In this document: piece after piece, positions 1 through 7,823 of the stretch
How positions within the stretch are numbered: position 1 is the first letter of the stretch
Layout: the number at the start of each line of letters is the position of its first letter
From: Paucimonas sp.
GTDB taxonomy: Bacteria; Pseudomonadota; Gammaproteobacteria; Pseudomonadales; Pseudomonadaceae
Length of the DNA: 43,983 nucleotides
Reading direction: 5' to 3'
Assembly (NCBI GenBank): GCA_031253995.1
Contig: JAIRVG010000083.1
Coordinates: 1 to 43,983 of the forward strand
Position numbers and translations under genes: made by a program
Notes under the pieces: model-generated
The model's database searches: none
Seen by the model: only the letters and a program-made list of their open reading frames with translations
Told to the model about the DNA's origin: nothing

Positions 1-108
1 CTGACACACTGCGGATACAGGTTTTATGGCCGCTTCGCGCCCAATCGCGGATGAATCCGCTCCCACGCCGTCCCTGCTAAATCAATAAGTTATGTGTTGT
101 TCTATGAG
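1..108 (-). repeat. Interspersed palindromic repeat, copy A
   Basis: This stretch is the reverse complement of positions 16918-17025, with about nine mismatches over 108 bases counted by eye. It contains two hairpins: GCGGAT facing ATCCGC around position 48-61, and a GGCCGC/GCG arm pair around 28-41. A shorter diverged copy lies at 38684-38772. It begins at the window edge and stops 13 bases before the stop codon of the binding-protein gene. It resembles the extragenic palindromic elements common in Pseudomonas rather than an insertion sequence, since it holds no open frame. Confidence 0.8.
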
Positions 109-121
109 AGCTGGCTTGCGC

Positions 122-1687
122 CTACGAGGTCAACCAGAGCTGATCGAAACGCCAGGTCGGAAACAACGTCTTCTCCGCCGCCGCCCCACCCACACGCCGG
201 GCAAAGCCATCCACCAGGTTGGCATACCCCCACACCAGCATCCCGCCACGCTCGTACTGGATCCGCTGCGCCTCGTGCACTAGCGGCTTGCGCTTCTCCA
301 CGTCCGGCTCGGCCAGCGCCTGCAGGAACAGTTCGGAAAAACGCGGATCGTCGAAGTGGGTCTTGTTAGCCACCGATACCGGCGCATCGGCATGCAGCGC
401 GCAGGTGAGGAACGGCGCGCCGATGCTGCCACCGGTACTGAAGGTCCACTCGGTGTGCTGCGGGCCGTTGAACGTCGCTCCATCCACCTGGCGCACGGTG
501 ATGTCCACGCCAGCACGTCGGGCCTGCTCGGCGAAGACCAGGGCCGAGGACAACGCCACGCCTTCCTGTTCGGCCACCAGCTCCAGCTTGAGGTTTTCCT
601 GGCCGGCTTCGCGCAGCAACGATCTGGCCTTTTCCAGATCCTGGCGCCGGGGTGGAATACCGTGATCGAAGGTCGGGTCGTTCGGCGCATACAGGTCGTT
701 GGCCGGCCGCCCCTGGCCATTGAGCACCCGCGCTACCAGTTCCTCGCGATCGGCCAGCAGGCGAAACGCCTGGCGTACCCGCGGGTCGTCGAACGGCGCC
801 TTCTGCGTGTTCATGTCCAGGCTCAGCCAGTTGCCGGTGACCGAGGTCAGCACCTGCAGGCGCGGGTCGTTCTCGATCAGGCGCAGGTGCTCGGCGGCCA
901 GGGCGTTGGCCATGTCCAGCTGGCCGGCCTTGAGCGCCGCGAGGCGCGAGGTCTGGTCCTTGAAACCGATGATCTCCAGTTCGTCGGCGTAGGGCCGGCC
1001 GGACTTGTAGTAGTTCTCGAAACGGGTGAACAGCGAGCGCTGGCCGGCGCTGAAGCTCTTGAATCGGTAGGGGCCGGCGCCCACGGGATTGGTCACCGGG
1101 TGATAGTCCACCGGCACGATGCCGCCGAAATTCACCCAGGTTTCCGGCAGCGGCACGAAGCCCGCGCCGTCCTTGAAGCGGACCCGCAGGGTCCGGTTAT
1201 CCAGCTTCTCCAGGTTGTCGCGGTCGATCCAGTGCAGCAGCGCGGCATAGGGCGAGGCCAGTTGCGGGTCGGTGAGGCGGCGGATGGAGAACTGCAGGTC
1301 GTCGGCATCGATGGTCTTGCCGTGGTGGAATTCCAGGTCCTTGTGCAGGCGCAGGGTCCACACCTTGCCGTCCGGGCTGACCTCGGCCTCTTCGGCCAGG
1401 GCCAGGCGCGGCAGCATGTTCTCGTCCCATTCCCAGAGCTTGCTGTACAGCGCGAAGCCGCGAACGATGCCGCTGCCCGCCGGCTTGTGCGCATCGAGGT
1501 TGCCGGCCTGGTTGCCGTCGAGAATGCCCAGGCGCAGGCGGCCGCCGTAGCGTGGGGTGGTGTCGCTGCCGAGGGGGGCGGTGTCATCGCCGCAGCCGGC
1601 GAGCAGGCCGCCGCCGAGGGCCAGGCCACCGAGGGCCAGGCTGTTGCCGAGGAAGCGGCGGCGGGTGAAGGGAGGGCGTTCGATCAT
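122..1687 (-). CDS. ABC transporter substrate-binding lipoprotein, family 5 (peptide/nickel type)
   Basis: The 521-residue product has the layout of family 5 extracellular solute-binding proteins (DppA/OppA/NikA type), which capture peptides, opines or metal complexes in the periplasm. The N-terminus carries a twin-arginine motif (RRRFLGNS, about residues 9-16) and a lipobox ending in LLAGC. It is therefore probably Tat-exported and lipid-anchored. I chose the ATG at 1687, just before the Tat motif and preceded by AGAGG; an upstream in-frame start at 1735 would add 16 residues without signal character. No permease or ATPase gene is next to it in the window, although partners could lie beyond the left edge. 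It is divergent from the ammonium channel gene. The substrate cannot be told from sequence. Confidence 0.88.
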   Translation of the reverse strand: MIERPPFTRRRFLGNSLALGGLALGGGLLAGCGDDTAPLGSDTTPRYGGRLRLGILDGNQAGNLDAHKPAGSGIVRGFALYSKLWEWDENMLPRLALAEEAEVSPDGKVWTLRLHKDLEFHHGKTIDADDLQFSIRRLTDPQLASPYAALLHWIDRDNLEKLDNRTLRVRFKDGAGFVPLPETWVNFGGIVPVDYHPVTNPVGAGPYRFKSFSAGQRSLFTRFENYYKSGRPYADELEIIGFKDQTSRLAALKAGQLDMANALAAEHLRLIENDPRLQVLTSVTGNWLSLDMNTQKAPFDDPRVRQAFRLLADREELVARVLNGQGRPANDLYAPNDPTFDHGIPPRRQDLEKARSLLREAGQENLKLELVAEQEGVALSSALVFAEQARRAGVDITVRQVDGATFNGPQHTEWTFSTGGSIGAPFLTCALHADAPVSVANKTHFDDPRFSELFLQALAEPDVEKRKPLVHEAQRIQYERGGMLVWGYANLVDGFARRVGGAAAEKTLFPTWRFDQLWLTS

Positions 1688-1853
1688 GCGGGAGCCTCTG
1701 AGGGATGCGTTGCTGCGGGTCAGAGCAGGTTTCACGCCATCCGGGGCAGGGGCCCGGTTTTGCTGGGGTTAGCGGGAAAACCGACGGGCAGATACGCAAT
1801 AGGGTGCTGCTGGGGCAGCAGCTCATCAGCAATGCCACGTCCATTTACCAGCA

Positions 1854-1868
1854 GCACCAAACTGGTGA
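1854..1868 (+). promoter_or_regulatory. Candidate NtrC binding site upstream of amt
   Basis: GCACCAAACTGGTGA matches the NtrC consensus GCACCA-N3-TGGTGC at 11 of 12 defined bases. A second inverted repeat, GGTGCAA-N5-TTGCACC, follows at 1871-1889 and offers two more half-sites. Both lie about 140-150 bases upstream of the sigma-54 promoter at 2006-2021, a normal enhancer distance. The sites could also act on the divergent binding-protein gene, but I found no sigma-54 motif on that side. Confidence 0.7.
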
Positions 1869-2005
1869 GAGGTGCAAGTTAATTGCACCAAAAGAAAAAT
1901 AATTTCCTTTCAGGAATTTAAAGGGACGATTGCTCCAGGTTCGATAGCTGAATAAAACCCGTTTGTTTTCAACCGATTGCGGAATTATTTGCGCACTCTC
2001 GCGAC

Positions 2006-2021
2006 TTGGCAGACCTCTTGC
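2006..2021 (+). promoter_or_regulatory. Sigma-54 (RpoN) promoter of amt
   Basis: TTGGCAGACCTCTTGC carries the invariant GG and GC with exactly ten bases between them, and it matches the -24/-12 consensus TTGGCA-N6-TTGC well. Transcription would begin near 2033, leaving a leader of about 100 bases before the ATG at 2135. A short hairpin (CGGAGC/GCTCCG, about 2047-2061) lies in that leader. With the NtrC-type site upstream, this points to induction under nitrogen limitation. Confidence 0.75.
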
Positions 2022-2134
2022 GTTGCAGCCCGGGCAATCACACCGCTCCGGAGCGAGGCTCCGCTGGGCACCCTGTGCCGGTGATTCCCGCTTGCGTGGA
2101 AACCGGCATTCCCATCGATTGGAGGCAGTGGGCA

Positions 2135-3454
2135 ATGATCCGGTTTTCACCTGTGGTCCGCGGTACCTTGGGCCTTTCCCTGATGCTGGGCGCGGCGTCG
2201 GCATTCGCCGAGGACGCCACCCCGGCCATCGACAGCGGCGACACGGCGTTCGTCGCCCTGTGTTCGCTGGTGGTGCTGTTGATGATGTTGCCGGGCCTGG
2301 CGCTGTTCTATGGCGGCATGGCGCGGAGCAAGAACGTGCTGTCGATCCTCATGCAGGTGTTCTGCACCGCGTCGCTGGCGGCGGTGTTGTTCGCCCTGTA
2401 CGGCTACAGCCTGACCTTCACCGACGGCGGCTCGCTGCAGTCGTTCATCGGTGGCCTGGACAAGCTGTTCCTGCGCGGCGTGGACAAGGACTCGATCACC
2501 GGCACCATCCCCGAGTACCTGTATTTCCTGTTCATGCTGCTGTTCGCGGCGATTACCCCGGCGATCATCGTCGGTGCCTTTGCCGAGCGCATGAAGTTCT
2601 CGGCGGTGATGGTGTTCATGGCGTTCTGGCTGACCCTCAATTACCTGCCGATGGCCCATATGGGCTGGGGTGGCGGTTGGGTGTTCAACCTCGGCGTGCA
2701 GGACTTCGCCGGCGGCAACGTGGTGCACCTCAATGTCGGCATCGCCGCCCTGGTGGGCGCCTGGATGCTGGGACGCCGTCGTGGTTTCGGCACCCAGGCC
2801 CTGGCCCCGCACAACATGACCATGACCTACACCGGCGGCTGCATGCTCTGGGTCGGCTGGCTCGGCTTCTGCGGCGGCTGCGCCCTGGCGGCCAGCGGCT
2901 TCGCCATGCTGGTGATGGTCAACACCATGCTCGCCAGTTGTGCCGGTGCCCTGGGCTGGTTGATCGTCGAGTGGCAGTACCGTGGCCGGCCGAGCCTGTT
3001 CGGGGCGATCTCCGGGGCCATCGCCGGGCTGGTGGCGATCACCCCGGCCTGCGGTTTCGTCGGGCCCATGGGGGCGCTCCTGCTGGGCTTCATCGCCGGT
3101 CCCGTGTGTGTCTGGTCGGTGGACAAGCTCAAGCCGATGATCGGCCTGGACGACGCCTTCGATGTCTTTGGCGTGCACGGCGTGGCCGGGATTCTCGGCG
3201 GCCTGCTGACCCCGGTGTTCGCCCTGACGGCGATCGGCGGCCAGGGCTTCGCCGAAGGCCGCGGGTTGATGGAGCAACTGGCGGTCAACGGCGGGGCGAT
3301 CCTGTTCAGCATCCTGTTCTCGGCCGTCAGCAGCTGGGTCGCCTTCAAGGTGGCGGCGGCGTTGTGCGGTGGGTTGCGGGTGGATGAAGAGGCCGAGGTG
3401 GATGGCCTGGACCTCTCCGCGCACGGTGAGGTGGGATACAAGTATTCCAACTGA
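2135..3454 (+). CDS. Ammonium transporter (Amt/MEP family)
   Basis: This 439-residue inner-membrane channel moves ammonium, and often methylammonium, into the cell. The N-terminus is a signal peptide ending in AASAFA, followed by the usual run of about eleven hydrophobic helices. Both pore histidines are present, in the contexts NVVHLNVG and DVFGVHGVAG. The C-terminal tail keeps the LDLSAHGE motif that in other family members contacts the PII protein GlnK. The ATG at 2135 follows GGAGG by nine bases; longer in-frame starts lack a ribosome site and would bury the signal peptide. No glnK gene accompanies it. Expression is probably driven by RpoN and NtrC from the sites at 1854-2021. A second family member lies at 5282-6640. 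Confidence 0.95.
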   Translation: MIRFSPVVRGTLGLSLMLGAASAFAEDATPAIDSGDTAFVALCSLVVLLMMLPGLALFYGGMARSKNVLSILMQVFCTASLAAVLFALYGYSLTFTDGGSLQSFIGGLDKLFLRGVDKDSITGTIPEYLYFLFMLLFAAITPAIIVGAFAERMKFSAVMVFMAFWLTLNYLPMAHMGWGGGWVFNLGVQDFAGGNVVHLNVGIAALVGAWMLGRRRGFGTQALAPHNMTMTYTGGCMLWVGWLGFCGGCALAASGFAMLVMVNTMLASCAGALGWLIVEWQYRGRPSLFGAISGAIAGLVAITPACGFVGPMGALLLGFIAGPVCVWSVDKLKPMIGLDDAFDVFGVHGVAGILGGLLTPVFALTAIGGQGFAEGRGLMEQLAVNGGAILFSILFSAVSSWVAFKVAAALCGGLRVDEEAEVDGLDLSAHGEVGYKYSN

Positions 3455-3471
3455 TCCCTGATGGAAAACAG

Positions 3472-3496
3472 CGCCGGCGCCTTGTGCCGGCGTTTG
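3472..3496 (+). terminator. Probable terminator after amt
   Basis: CGCCGGC at 3472-3478 pairs with GCCGGCG at 3486-3492 and is followed by a short TTT. The run of T is short, so termination may be partial and allow read-through into the SMR gene 26 bases further on. Confidence 0.5.
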
Positions 3497-3521
3497 CCTG
3501 TGTGATGAAAGGAGAAGGGCA

Positions 3522-3863
3522 GTGGGCTGGTTGAATGGATGGACGTACCTGGTTGCCGCAGGGGCCTGCGAGGTGCTGTATGCCTCGATCATTCCCCGCA
3601 CCGACGGCTTCACGCGGTTGTGGCCGAGCCTGTATTGCGGGGTGTTCCTGGCCCTGAGCATCTACCTGCTGAGCCTCTCGGTCAGGGAACTGCCGCTGGG
3701 CCTGGCCTATGCGGTGTGGGTGGGGATCGGGACGCTGGGGACGGTGGTGTATGGGAGCCTGTTTCTCGGGGAGTCGCTGGGGGTGTTGAAGGGGCTGTGC
3801 CTGTTGATGATCGTTGGCGGGATCGTGGGGTTGAAGCTGGTGGGGGATGGGCAGGTGGCTTGA
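3522..3863 (+). CDS. Small multidrug resistance (SMR) family transporter
   Basis: The 113-residue product has four hydrophobic helices and the SMR core. The essential membrane glutamate is at residue 17 (AACEV context). The GFTRLWPS segment and the PLGLAYAVWVGIGTLGT segment are typical of the family. Members export small cations; the SugE/Gdx branch exports guanidinium and the EmrE branch exports quaternary ammonium compounds. The GFTR and AYAVW segments lean toward the Gdx branch, but the residues after the glutamate differ from it, so the substrate is open. Translation starts at GTG 3522 after GGAGAAGGG. It lies 67 bases after the ammonium channel, behind a weak terminator, so the two may be partly co-transcribed. 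Confidence 0.88.
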   Translation: MGWLNGWTYLVAAGACEVLYASIIPRTDGFTRLWPSLYCGVFLALSIYLLSLSVRELPLGLAYAVWVGIGTLGTVVYGSLFLGESLGVLKGLCLLMIVGGIVGLKLVGDGQVA

Positions 3864-3878
3864 TGTGGTGTTTCTGAG

Positions 3879-3961
3879 GGCCTCATCGCTGGCAAGCCAG
3901 CTCCCACAATGTCCGCGTCGCTGCAGAACCTTGTGGGAGCTGGCTTGCCAGCGATGAGGCC
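3879..3961. repeat. REP inverted pair (BIME-like)
   Basis: Two facing REP units, GGCCTCATCGCTGGCAAGCC near 3879 and its complement near 3942-3961, are separated by about 25 bases. They form a long stem downstream of the SMR gene and may protect or end its transcript. Confidence 0.92.
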
Positions 3962-4064
3962 AGTGAAAGCAACCGCAGGCCACCTGATAAAAATGCCAGT
4001 TGTGGGAGGGGTACCGTAAGAAGTGCAATGCAGCCGTTGTCATCAGGTCCACCAAAGGAGATTC

Positions 4065-4994
4065 ATGATGATGGTTCGCACGTTTCGCTTCGTGGTCGTG
4101 ATTGGTGCAGTAGTGTTACTGAACGCCTGCTCGTCGCCCGGCGGGCGAACACCGAGCCAGGGGCCGGTGATCGACGGCCAGGCTGTCGCGGATAGGCTCA
4201 ACGCTCGTTATGTGAAGACCGTGGCGAATTGCGCCGGACAGCCAGCGTTTTTGTGCAGCGGCATCACGCTCCGTGTGCTTTATCCGTTCAATCCGAACCT
4301 ACAGCCACTCGACCCGACTCCGACGCAAATCGCCCGCAATGGCGCGTCCTTTTCGTTTATCCGCGCGGACCTGGGTATCAAGCACCTTTACCAGGGCGGC
4401 TGGGCTGGTTTCACCGTGGATCTGCAGGATCCAGCCGGCTTTGTTCCGCTGAAGGCGCGCTGTGTATTCCCTACCAACGGTTCTACCGACGACAGGCCGG
4501 ACAGTTGCGGTTATGCGAAGCCGGACATGACGCCGACGTTGAAAAGCAGGTCTTGTGCCGAACAGGGTATCGACACGGCGCAGGCGTGGGGCGCGCACTT
4601 CAATGGTCTTCCTGATCGACGCTACAGTTGCGCCTTCGATGTCTCGGCCAAGGGGTTTGAGCTGGGCATGACGTCCCGTGAATTCATTCCGGAGGACAGC
4701 GAGCGTCGCACGCAATGGAACGAGCTTGTCATCGCCAGCTGGACGCAGGCAGACGTTCCGCGATTGCCCGTCGAAGCGATGTTCTACAGCCAGGTCGATG
4801 TCCCGCCGTTCGCCTTCGTGCAGCGCCATCAGTGCCGGATCTACTTTGCGACCGGACGACGCGTGCCCCTGCTGAAGCTCGACCTCACCCAAGCCGATGG
4901 CCGGGTTTTCAGCTTCAATCAGGCCGACCAGATCGATTTCGATGCGGCCCCGCCGGCGTGCAACTATGCGCCGGAGACCTCTGACAAACCTTGA
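4065..4994 (+). CDS. Halovibrin-like (HvnA-type) secreted lipoprotein, putative
   Basis: The 309-residue product begins with a signal peptide and a lipobox ending LLNAC at about residues 18-22, so it should be a lipoprotein. The rest is soluble. Recurring features are an N-terminal RYVKTVANC segment, FLCSGITLRV, a WNPSP-like PTPTQIARNGASFSF stretch, an internal SCAEQGIDTAQAW segment and a C-terminal VPLLKLDL strand. This order resembles the Pseudomonas proteins annotated as halovibrins, named after a Vibrio fischeri ADP-ribosyltransferase; whether they have that activity is doubtful. Cysteines are numerous and may form disulfides. The ATG at 4065 follows AAAGGAG. It stands alone between two REP pairs, with no visible link to the neighbouring nitrogen genes. 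Confidence 0.6.
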   Translation: MMMVRTFRFVVVIGAVVLLNACSSPGGRTPSQGPVIDGQAVADRLNARYVKTVANCAGQPAFLCSGITLRVLYPFNPNLQPLDPTPTQIARNGASFSFIRADLGIKHLYQGGWAGFTVDLQDPAGFVPLKARCVFPTNGSTDDRPDSCGYAKPDMTPTLKSRSCAEQGIDTAQAWGAHFNGLPDRRYSCAFDVSAKGFELGMTSREFIPEDSERRTQWNELVIASWTQADVPRLPVEAMFYSQVDVPPFAFVQRHQCRIYFATGRRVPLLKLDLTQADGRVFSFNQADQIDFDAAPPACNYAPETSDKP

Positions 4995-5003
4995 CGCGGA
5001 CCC

Positions 5004-5075
5004 TGTGGGAGCTGGCTTGCCAGCGATTGCAATGGTGAATTCACCGCCGCTATCGCTGGCAAGCCAGCTCCCACA
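5004..5075. repeat. REP inverted pair (BIME-like)
   Basis: TGTGGGAGCTGGCTTGCCAG at 5004 faces its complement ending at 5075, with about 20 bases between the units. It sits between the convergent ends of the halovibrin-like gene and the small membrane-protein gene and can act as a bidirectional transcript end. Confidence 0.92.
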
Positions 5076-5090
5076 GTGACCCTGTCAGCT

Positions 5091-5270
5091 TTACTTCAGC
5101 TTCGGCAACTCCTCGTCCGGCATCGCATAGCTGTGTTTTTCATGCACGAACGTAGTGACCAGCGCATACAGCGTGGCCGCAATCACCACTACGGTGATCA
5201 AGCCGAGGATTGCAGGCTTGTCGGCAAAGGTGAACACGGCGCTGGCGCCTTCATAGGTACTGATGCTCAT
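5091..5270 (-). CDS. Small single-pass membrane protein co-encoded with Amt
   Basis: A 59-residue frame begins with ATG at 5270 after a strong GAGGAG ribosome site and ends with TAA at 5091. The protein starts MSISTYEGASAVFTFADKP, has one hydrophobic helix (about residues 21-41, rich in I, V, L and A) and a charged C-terminal tail (HEKHSYAMPDEELPKLK). It starts 11 bases after the stop of the second ammonium channel, so the two are almost surely co-translated. I do not recognise the family. Its size and place suggest an accessory or stabilising subunit of the channel, but nothing in the sequence proves this. Confidence 0.75.
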   Translation of the reverse strand: MSISTYEGASAVFTFADKPAILGLITVVVIAATLYALVTTFVHEKHSYAMPDEELPKLK

Positions 5271-5281
5271 CCCGATTCTCC

Positions 5282-6640
5282 TCAGACAGTGGCTTTGCTT
5301 TCAGCGATCATCACCGGCCTGGCTTTCACCGGCTCGCCATAGATCCCGCTCCATTCCGGATAGGCCTGGGCCGGGACTTCGGTGAGGTCCAGGCCGCGCT
5401 CTTCGGCATGCGCCGGCACCCGCAGCACGCCGGCCTTTTTCAGCGCCCAGGACACCAGGTAGCCCGGGATGAACCCGAGCGAAGCCATGACTACCGCACC
5501 GCCCAATTGCCCCATGAAGCTGATCTCGGCCATGCCGTTCATGTTCGGGTAGCCAGAAAGGAAAATCCCGCTGATCACCAGCCCGGCGAAACCGCCAAAC
5601 CCGTGCACGGCAAAGGCGCCCACGGCATCGTCGAGGCGGAATTTCAGCAGCAGGTTGTTGACCAGCGGTGCCACGGCGGCCACGCCCATGCCGATCAGGT
5701 AGGCAAGGCCAGGGTGGTAGAGGTCCAGGCCCGGGGCCACGGAGATGATCCCCACCAGCCCGCCGGACATCATCCAGTACGGCTCGCGACTGGTCAGGTA
5801 GGCGCCGATCAGGCCGCCGGCAAAGCCCATCAGGGTGTTGAAGGCGAAGGCGGAGAGGGTGGTGGGCTGGCCGTAGATGTTGATCCACTGCGCACCCGAG
5901 CTGTAGATGATGCAGCCGCCGAGGAAGCCGAAGAAGCCGACGATGATCAGCATCAGCCCGACCACGCTCATCGGCATGCTATGGCCGACGATGGCATTGG
6001 CGCTGCCGTCCGGGTTGAAGCGGCCGATGCGGGCGCCGAGGTTGATCACCACGGCCAGGGCGAAGAAGCCGGCGATCATGTGCACCACCCCCGCCGCGCC
6101 GACGTCGTGGTAGCCCCACTTGACCGTGAGCCAGCCCTCCGGGTGCCAGCCCCAGGCTGCGCCGAACAGCCACAGCACCGAGCCGAGCAGGATGGTCATG
6201 ATGATGAAGGCGCTCATCCGCGCCCGCTCGATGATCGCCCCGGACAGGATCGAACCGGTGGTGGCGGCGAACAGGGCGAAGGCGCCCCAGAAAATGCCGG
6301 TGGCGTTGTCCTTGATGTTCGGGCCCATGGCCTGGCTCCAAGGCATGGCCGCGGAAAGCGCGTCCATGCGCGGCACCAGGCCGTCGGGGAAGGCGTTGTA
6401 GATGGCCCAGCCGAACAGGAAGAAGGTCGGCACGATGAAGCCGAAGGCGAGGATGTTCTTGACCCCGGCGGCGAGGGCGTTCTTCAGCCGCGAAGCGCCG
6501 ATCTCATAGGAGAGGAAGCCGGCATGGATCAGGATCATCAGGGCGATGCACCACCAGTAGAAGATTTCCATGTTGAGGGTGTTGGTCATGTCGATGAGGG
6601 CTTTGAGCTCCTCGACGGTGGGGGCTTTCTGTTCTTCCAT
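5282..6640 (-). CDS. Ammonium/methylammonium transporter (Amt family), second paralogue
   Basis: This 452-residue channel is clearly Amt/MEP but distant from the gene at 2135-3454. It lacks a cleavable signal peptide and begins with a charged segment (MEEQKAPTVEELKAL). The pore histidines remain, in GVVHMIAG and AFAVHGFGG. The C-terminal tail has the family motif as RGLDLTEVP. The ATG at 6640 is preceded by GAGGATC; an ATG at 6661 is possible but less likely. It is the last large gene of the methylamine train, 143 bases after the PAS/MCP gene, and is followed at once by the 59-residue membrane protein. Position suggests that it handles ammonium or monomethylamine linked to trimethylamine breakdown, which is inference. 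Confidence 0.93.
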   Translation of the reverse strand: MEEQKAPTVEELKALIDMTNTLNMEIFYWWCIALMILIHAGFLSYEIGASRLKNALAAGVKNILAFGFIVPTFFLFGWAIYNAFPDGLVPRMDALSAAMPWSQAMGPNIKDNATGIFWGAFALFAATTGSILSGAIIERARMSAFIIMTILLGSVLWLFGAAWGWHPEGWLTVKWGYHDVGAAGVVHMIAGFFALAVVINLGARIGRFNPDGSANAIVGHSMPMSVVGLMLIIVGFFGFLGGCIIYSSGAQWINIYGQPTTLSAFAFNTLMGFAGGLIGAYLTSREPYWMMSGGLVGIISVAPGLDLYHPGLAYLIGMGVAAVAPLVNNLLLKFRLDDAVGAFAVHGFGGFAGLVISGIFLSGYPNMNGMAEISFMGQLGGAVVMASLGFIPGYLVSWALKKAGVLRVPAHAEERGLDLTEVPAQAYPEWSGIYGEPVKARPVMIAESKATV

Positions 6641-6783
6641 CACTCGATCCTCGATGCACATTGCTGTGGAATGTTGTGGTGGGCAGAAGGAAGTGGACTG
6701 CTAGCCGTTGAGGCTTTTGTTGTTGTGTGTCTTCCGAAGCTTGTGGGGGGCTGCGTCGCGGTCCTTCGCAGGCAAGCCAGCGT

Positions 6784-7761
6784 CTACTTCAGCATGGTCT
6801 GGATCTGCTGCACGGATTCCTGGGTACGCCGCGCCAGGTTGCGCACTTCGTCGGCCACCACCGCGAAGCCGCGGCCGCCTTCGCCAGCCCGGGCCGCCTC
6901 GATCGCCGCGTTCAGCGCCAGCAGGTTGGTCTGTTCGGCGATGCCGCGGATCACCCCGGCGACCTGGGCGATCTGCCCGTAGGTGGCCTGGATGCTGGCC
7001 TGCTCGCGGTCATGCAGGGTCGCTGCGGTCTTTTCGTCGCTGATCTCGCGCACCGCCCCGGTGACCCAGGTCAGCCGCCCCTTGCCGTCGCGCAGGCAGC
7101 GGCCGCGCTCGCGGAACCAGACTTCGCCACGGGTCTTGTGGCGCATGCGGTATTCCACGGCATACAGGCCATCGCCCTCGCGGTCGGCCATGGCGGCGTT
7201 GAAGGCCTTCATGACCTGTTTCAGATCGTCGGCGTTGACCACCGCGAAGTAGCTGTCCCAGCCATCGGGAAATTCGTCGCGGCCATAGCCGATCAGCGCG
7301 CGGAACTGCTCGGACCAGCGAATCACGTTCTGCCCATGGTCCGGGTCGCCGTCGACCACGTTCATCGCCCAGCAGCCCTCGGTGAGGGTGCGCTTGGTCA
7401 GCTCCCAGACCTGGCGCTCCTCGTCCCAGCGTGCGCGGTCGGTTTCCAGGGCCGCCAGTTGCTGCGCGACGCTGTCACGGGCCTGGGTCAGGCGGGTCAC
7501 CTCTGCCTCAGCCTCGACCAGGCGCCGTTGCAGCGCATCCAGCTCTTCGACGGTGCATGGCGGTGGCGGCTGGCGTTCGGCCTGCTGGCGGATGCGCTGC
7601 AGTTCGCCCCAGTCGCGTTGCAGGTGCTGCAGCGTGCCGAGCAGGCGTGGCTGGCGTTGCAGGGGCGGTGCGAGGGCCGTGGCAGCGCCATCGCGGGAGA
7701 GTTGTTCGAGCCATTGGCTGAGGGCCTCGGCCAGGTCGCTGGAAGCGTTGCTGAACCACAT
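6784..7761 (-). CDS. Soluble PAS-domain protein with a short chemoreceptor (MCP) signalling tip
   Basis: The 325-residue product has no membrane segment. Residues 1-110 are polar and probably coiled coil. A PAS fold of the PAS_3 type with PAC motif follows at about 115-235. The end carries the highly conserved MCP hairpin tip (EQTNLLALNAAIEAARAGE). The protein stops right after the tip (QQIQTMLK), so the returning helix and adaptation sites of a full chemoreceptor are missing. A REP-like sequence follows the stop codon directly. The ATG at 7761 follows GGAGA. It lies 62 bases after tdm on the same strand, which suggests behaviour or redox sensing tied to methylated amines. Ligand or cofactor is unknown. 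Confidence 0.85.
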   Translation of the reverse strand: MWFSNASSDLAEALSQWLEQLSRDGAATALAPPLQRQPRLLGTLQHLQRDWGELQRIRQQAERQPPPPCTVEELDALQRRLVEAEAEVTRLTQARDSVAQQLAALETDRARWDEERQVWELTKRTLTEGCWAMNVVDGDPDHGQNVIRWSEQFRALIGYGRDEFPDGWDSYFAVVNADDLKQVMKAFNAAMADREGDGLYAVEYRMRHKTRGEVWFRERGRCLRDGKGRLTWVTGAVREISDEKTAATLHDREQASIQATYGQIAQVAGVIRGIAEQTNLLALNAAIEAARAGEGGRGFAVVADEVRNLARRTQESVQQIQTMLK

Positions 7762-7823
7762 CGGTCGATTCTCCGTGCTGGAGGGGCAGTCCCTTGCCAT
7801 TGCCTTGCAATTTTTCCTCCAGT

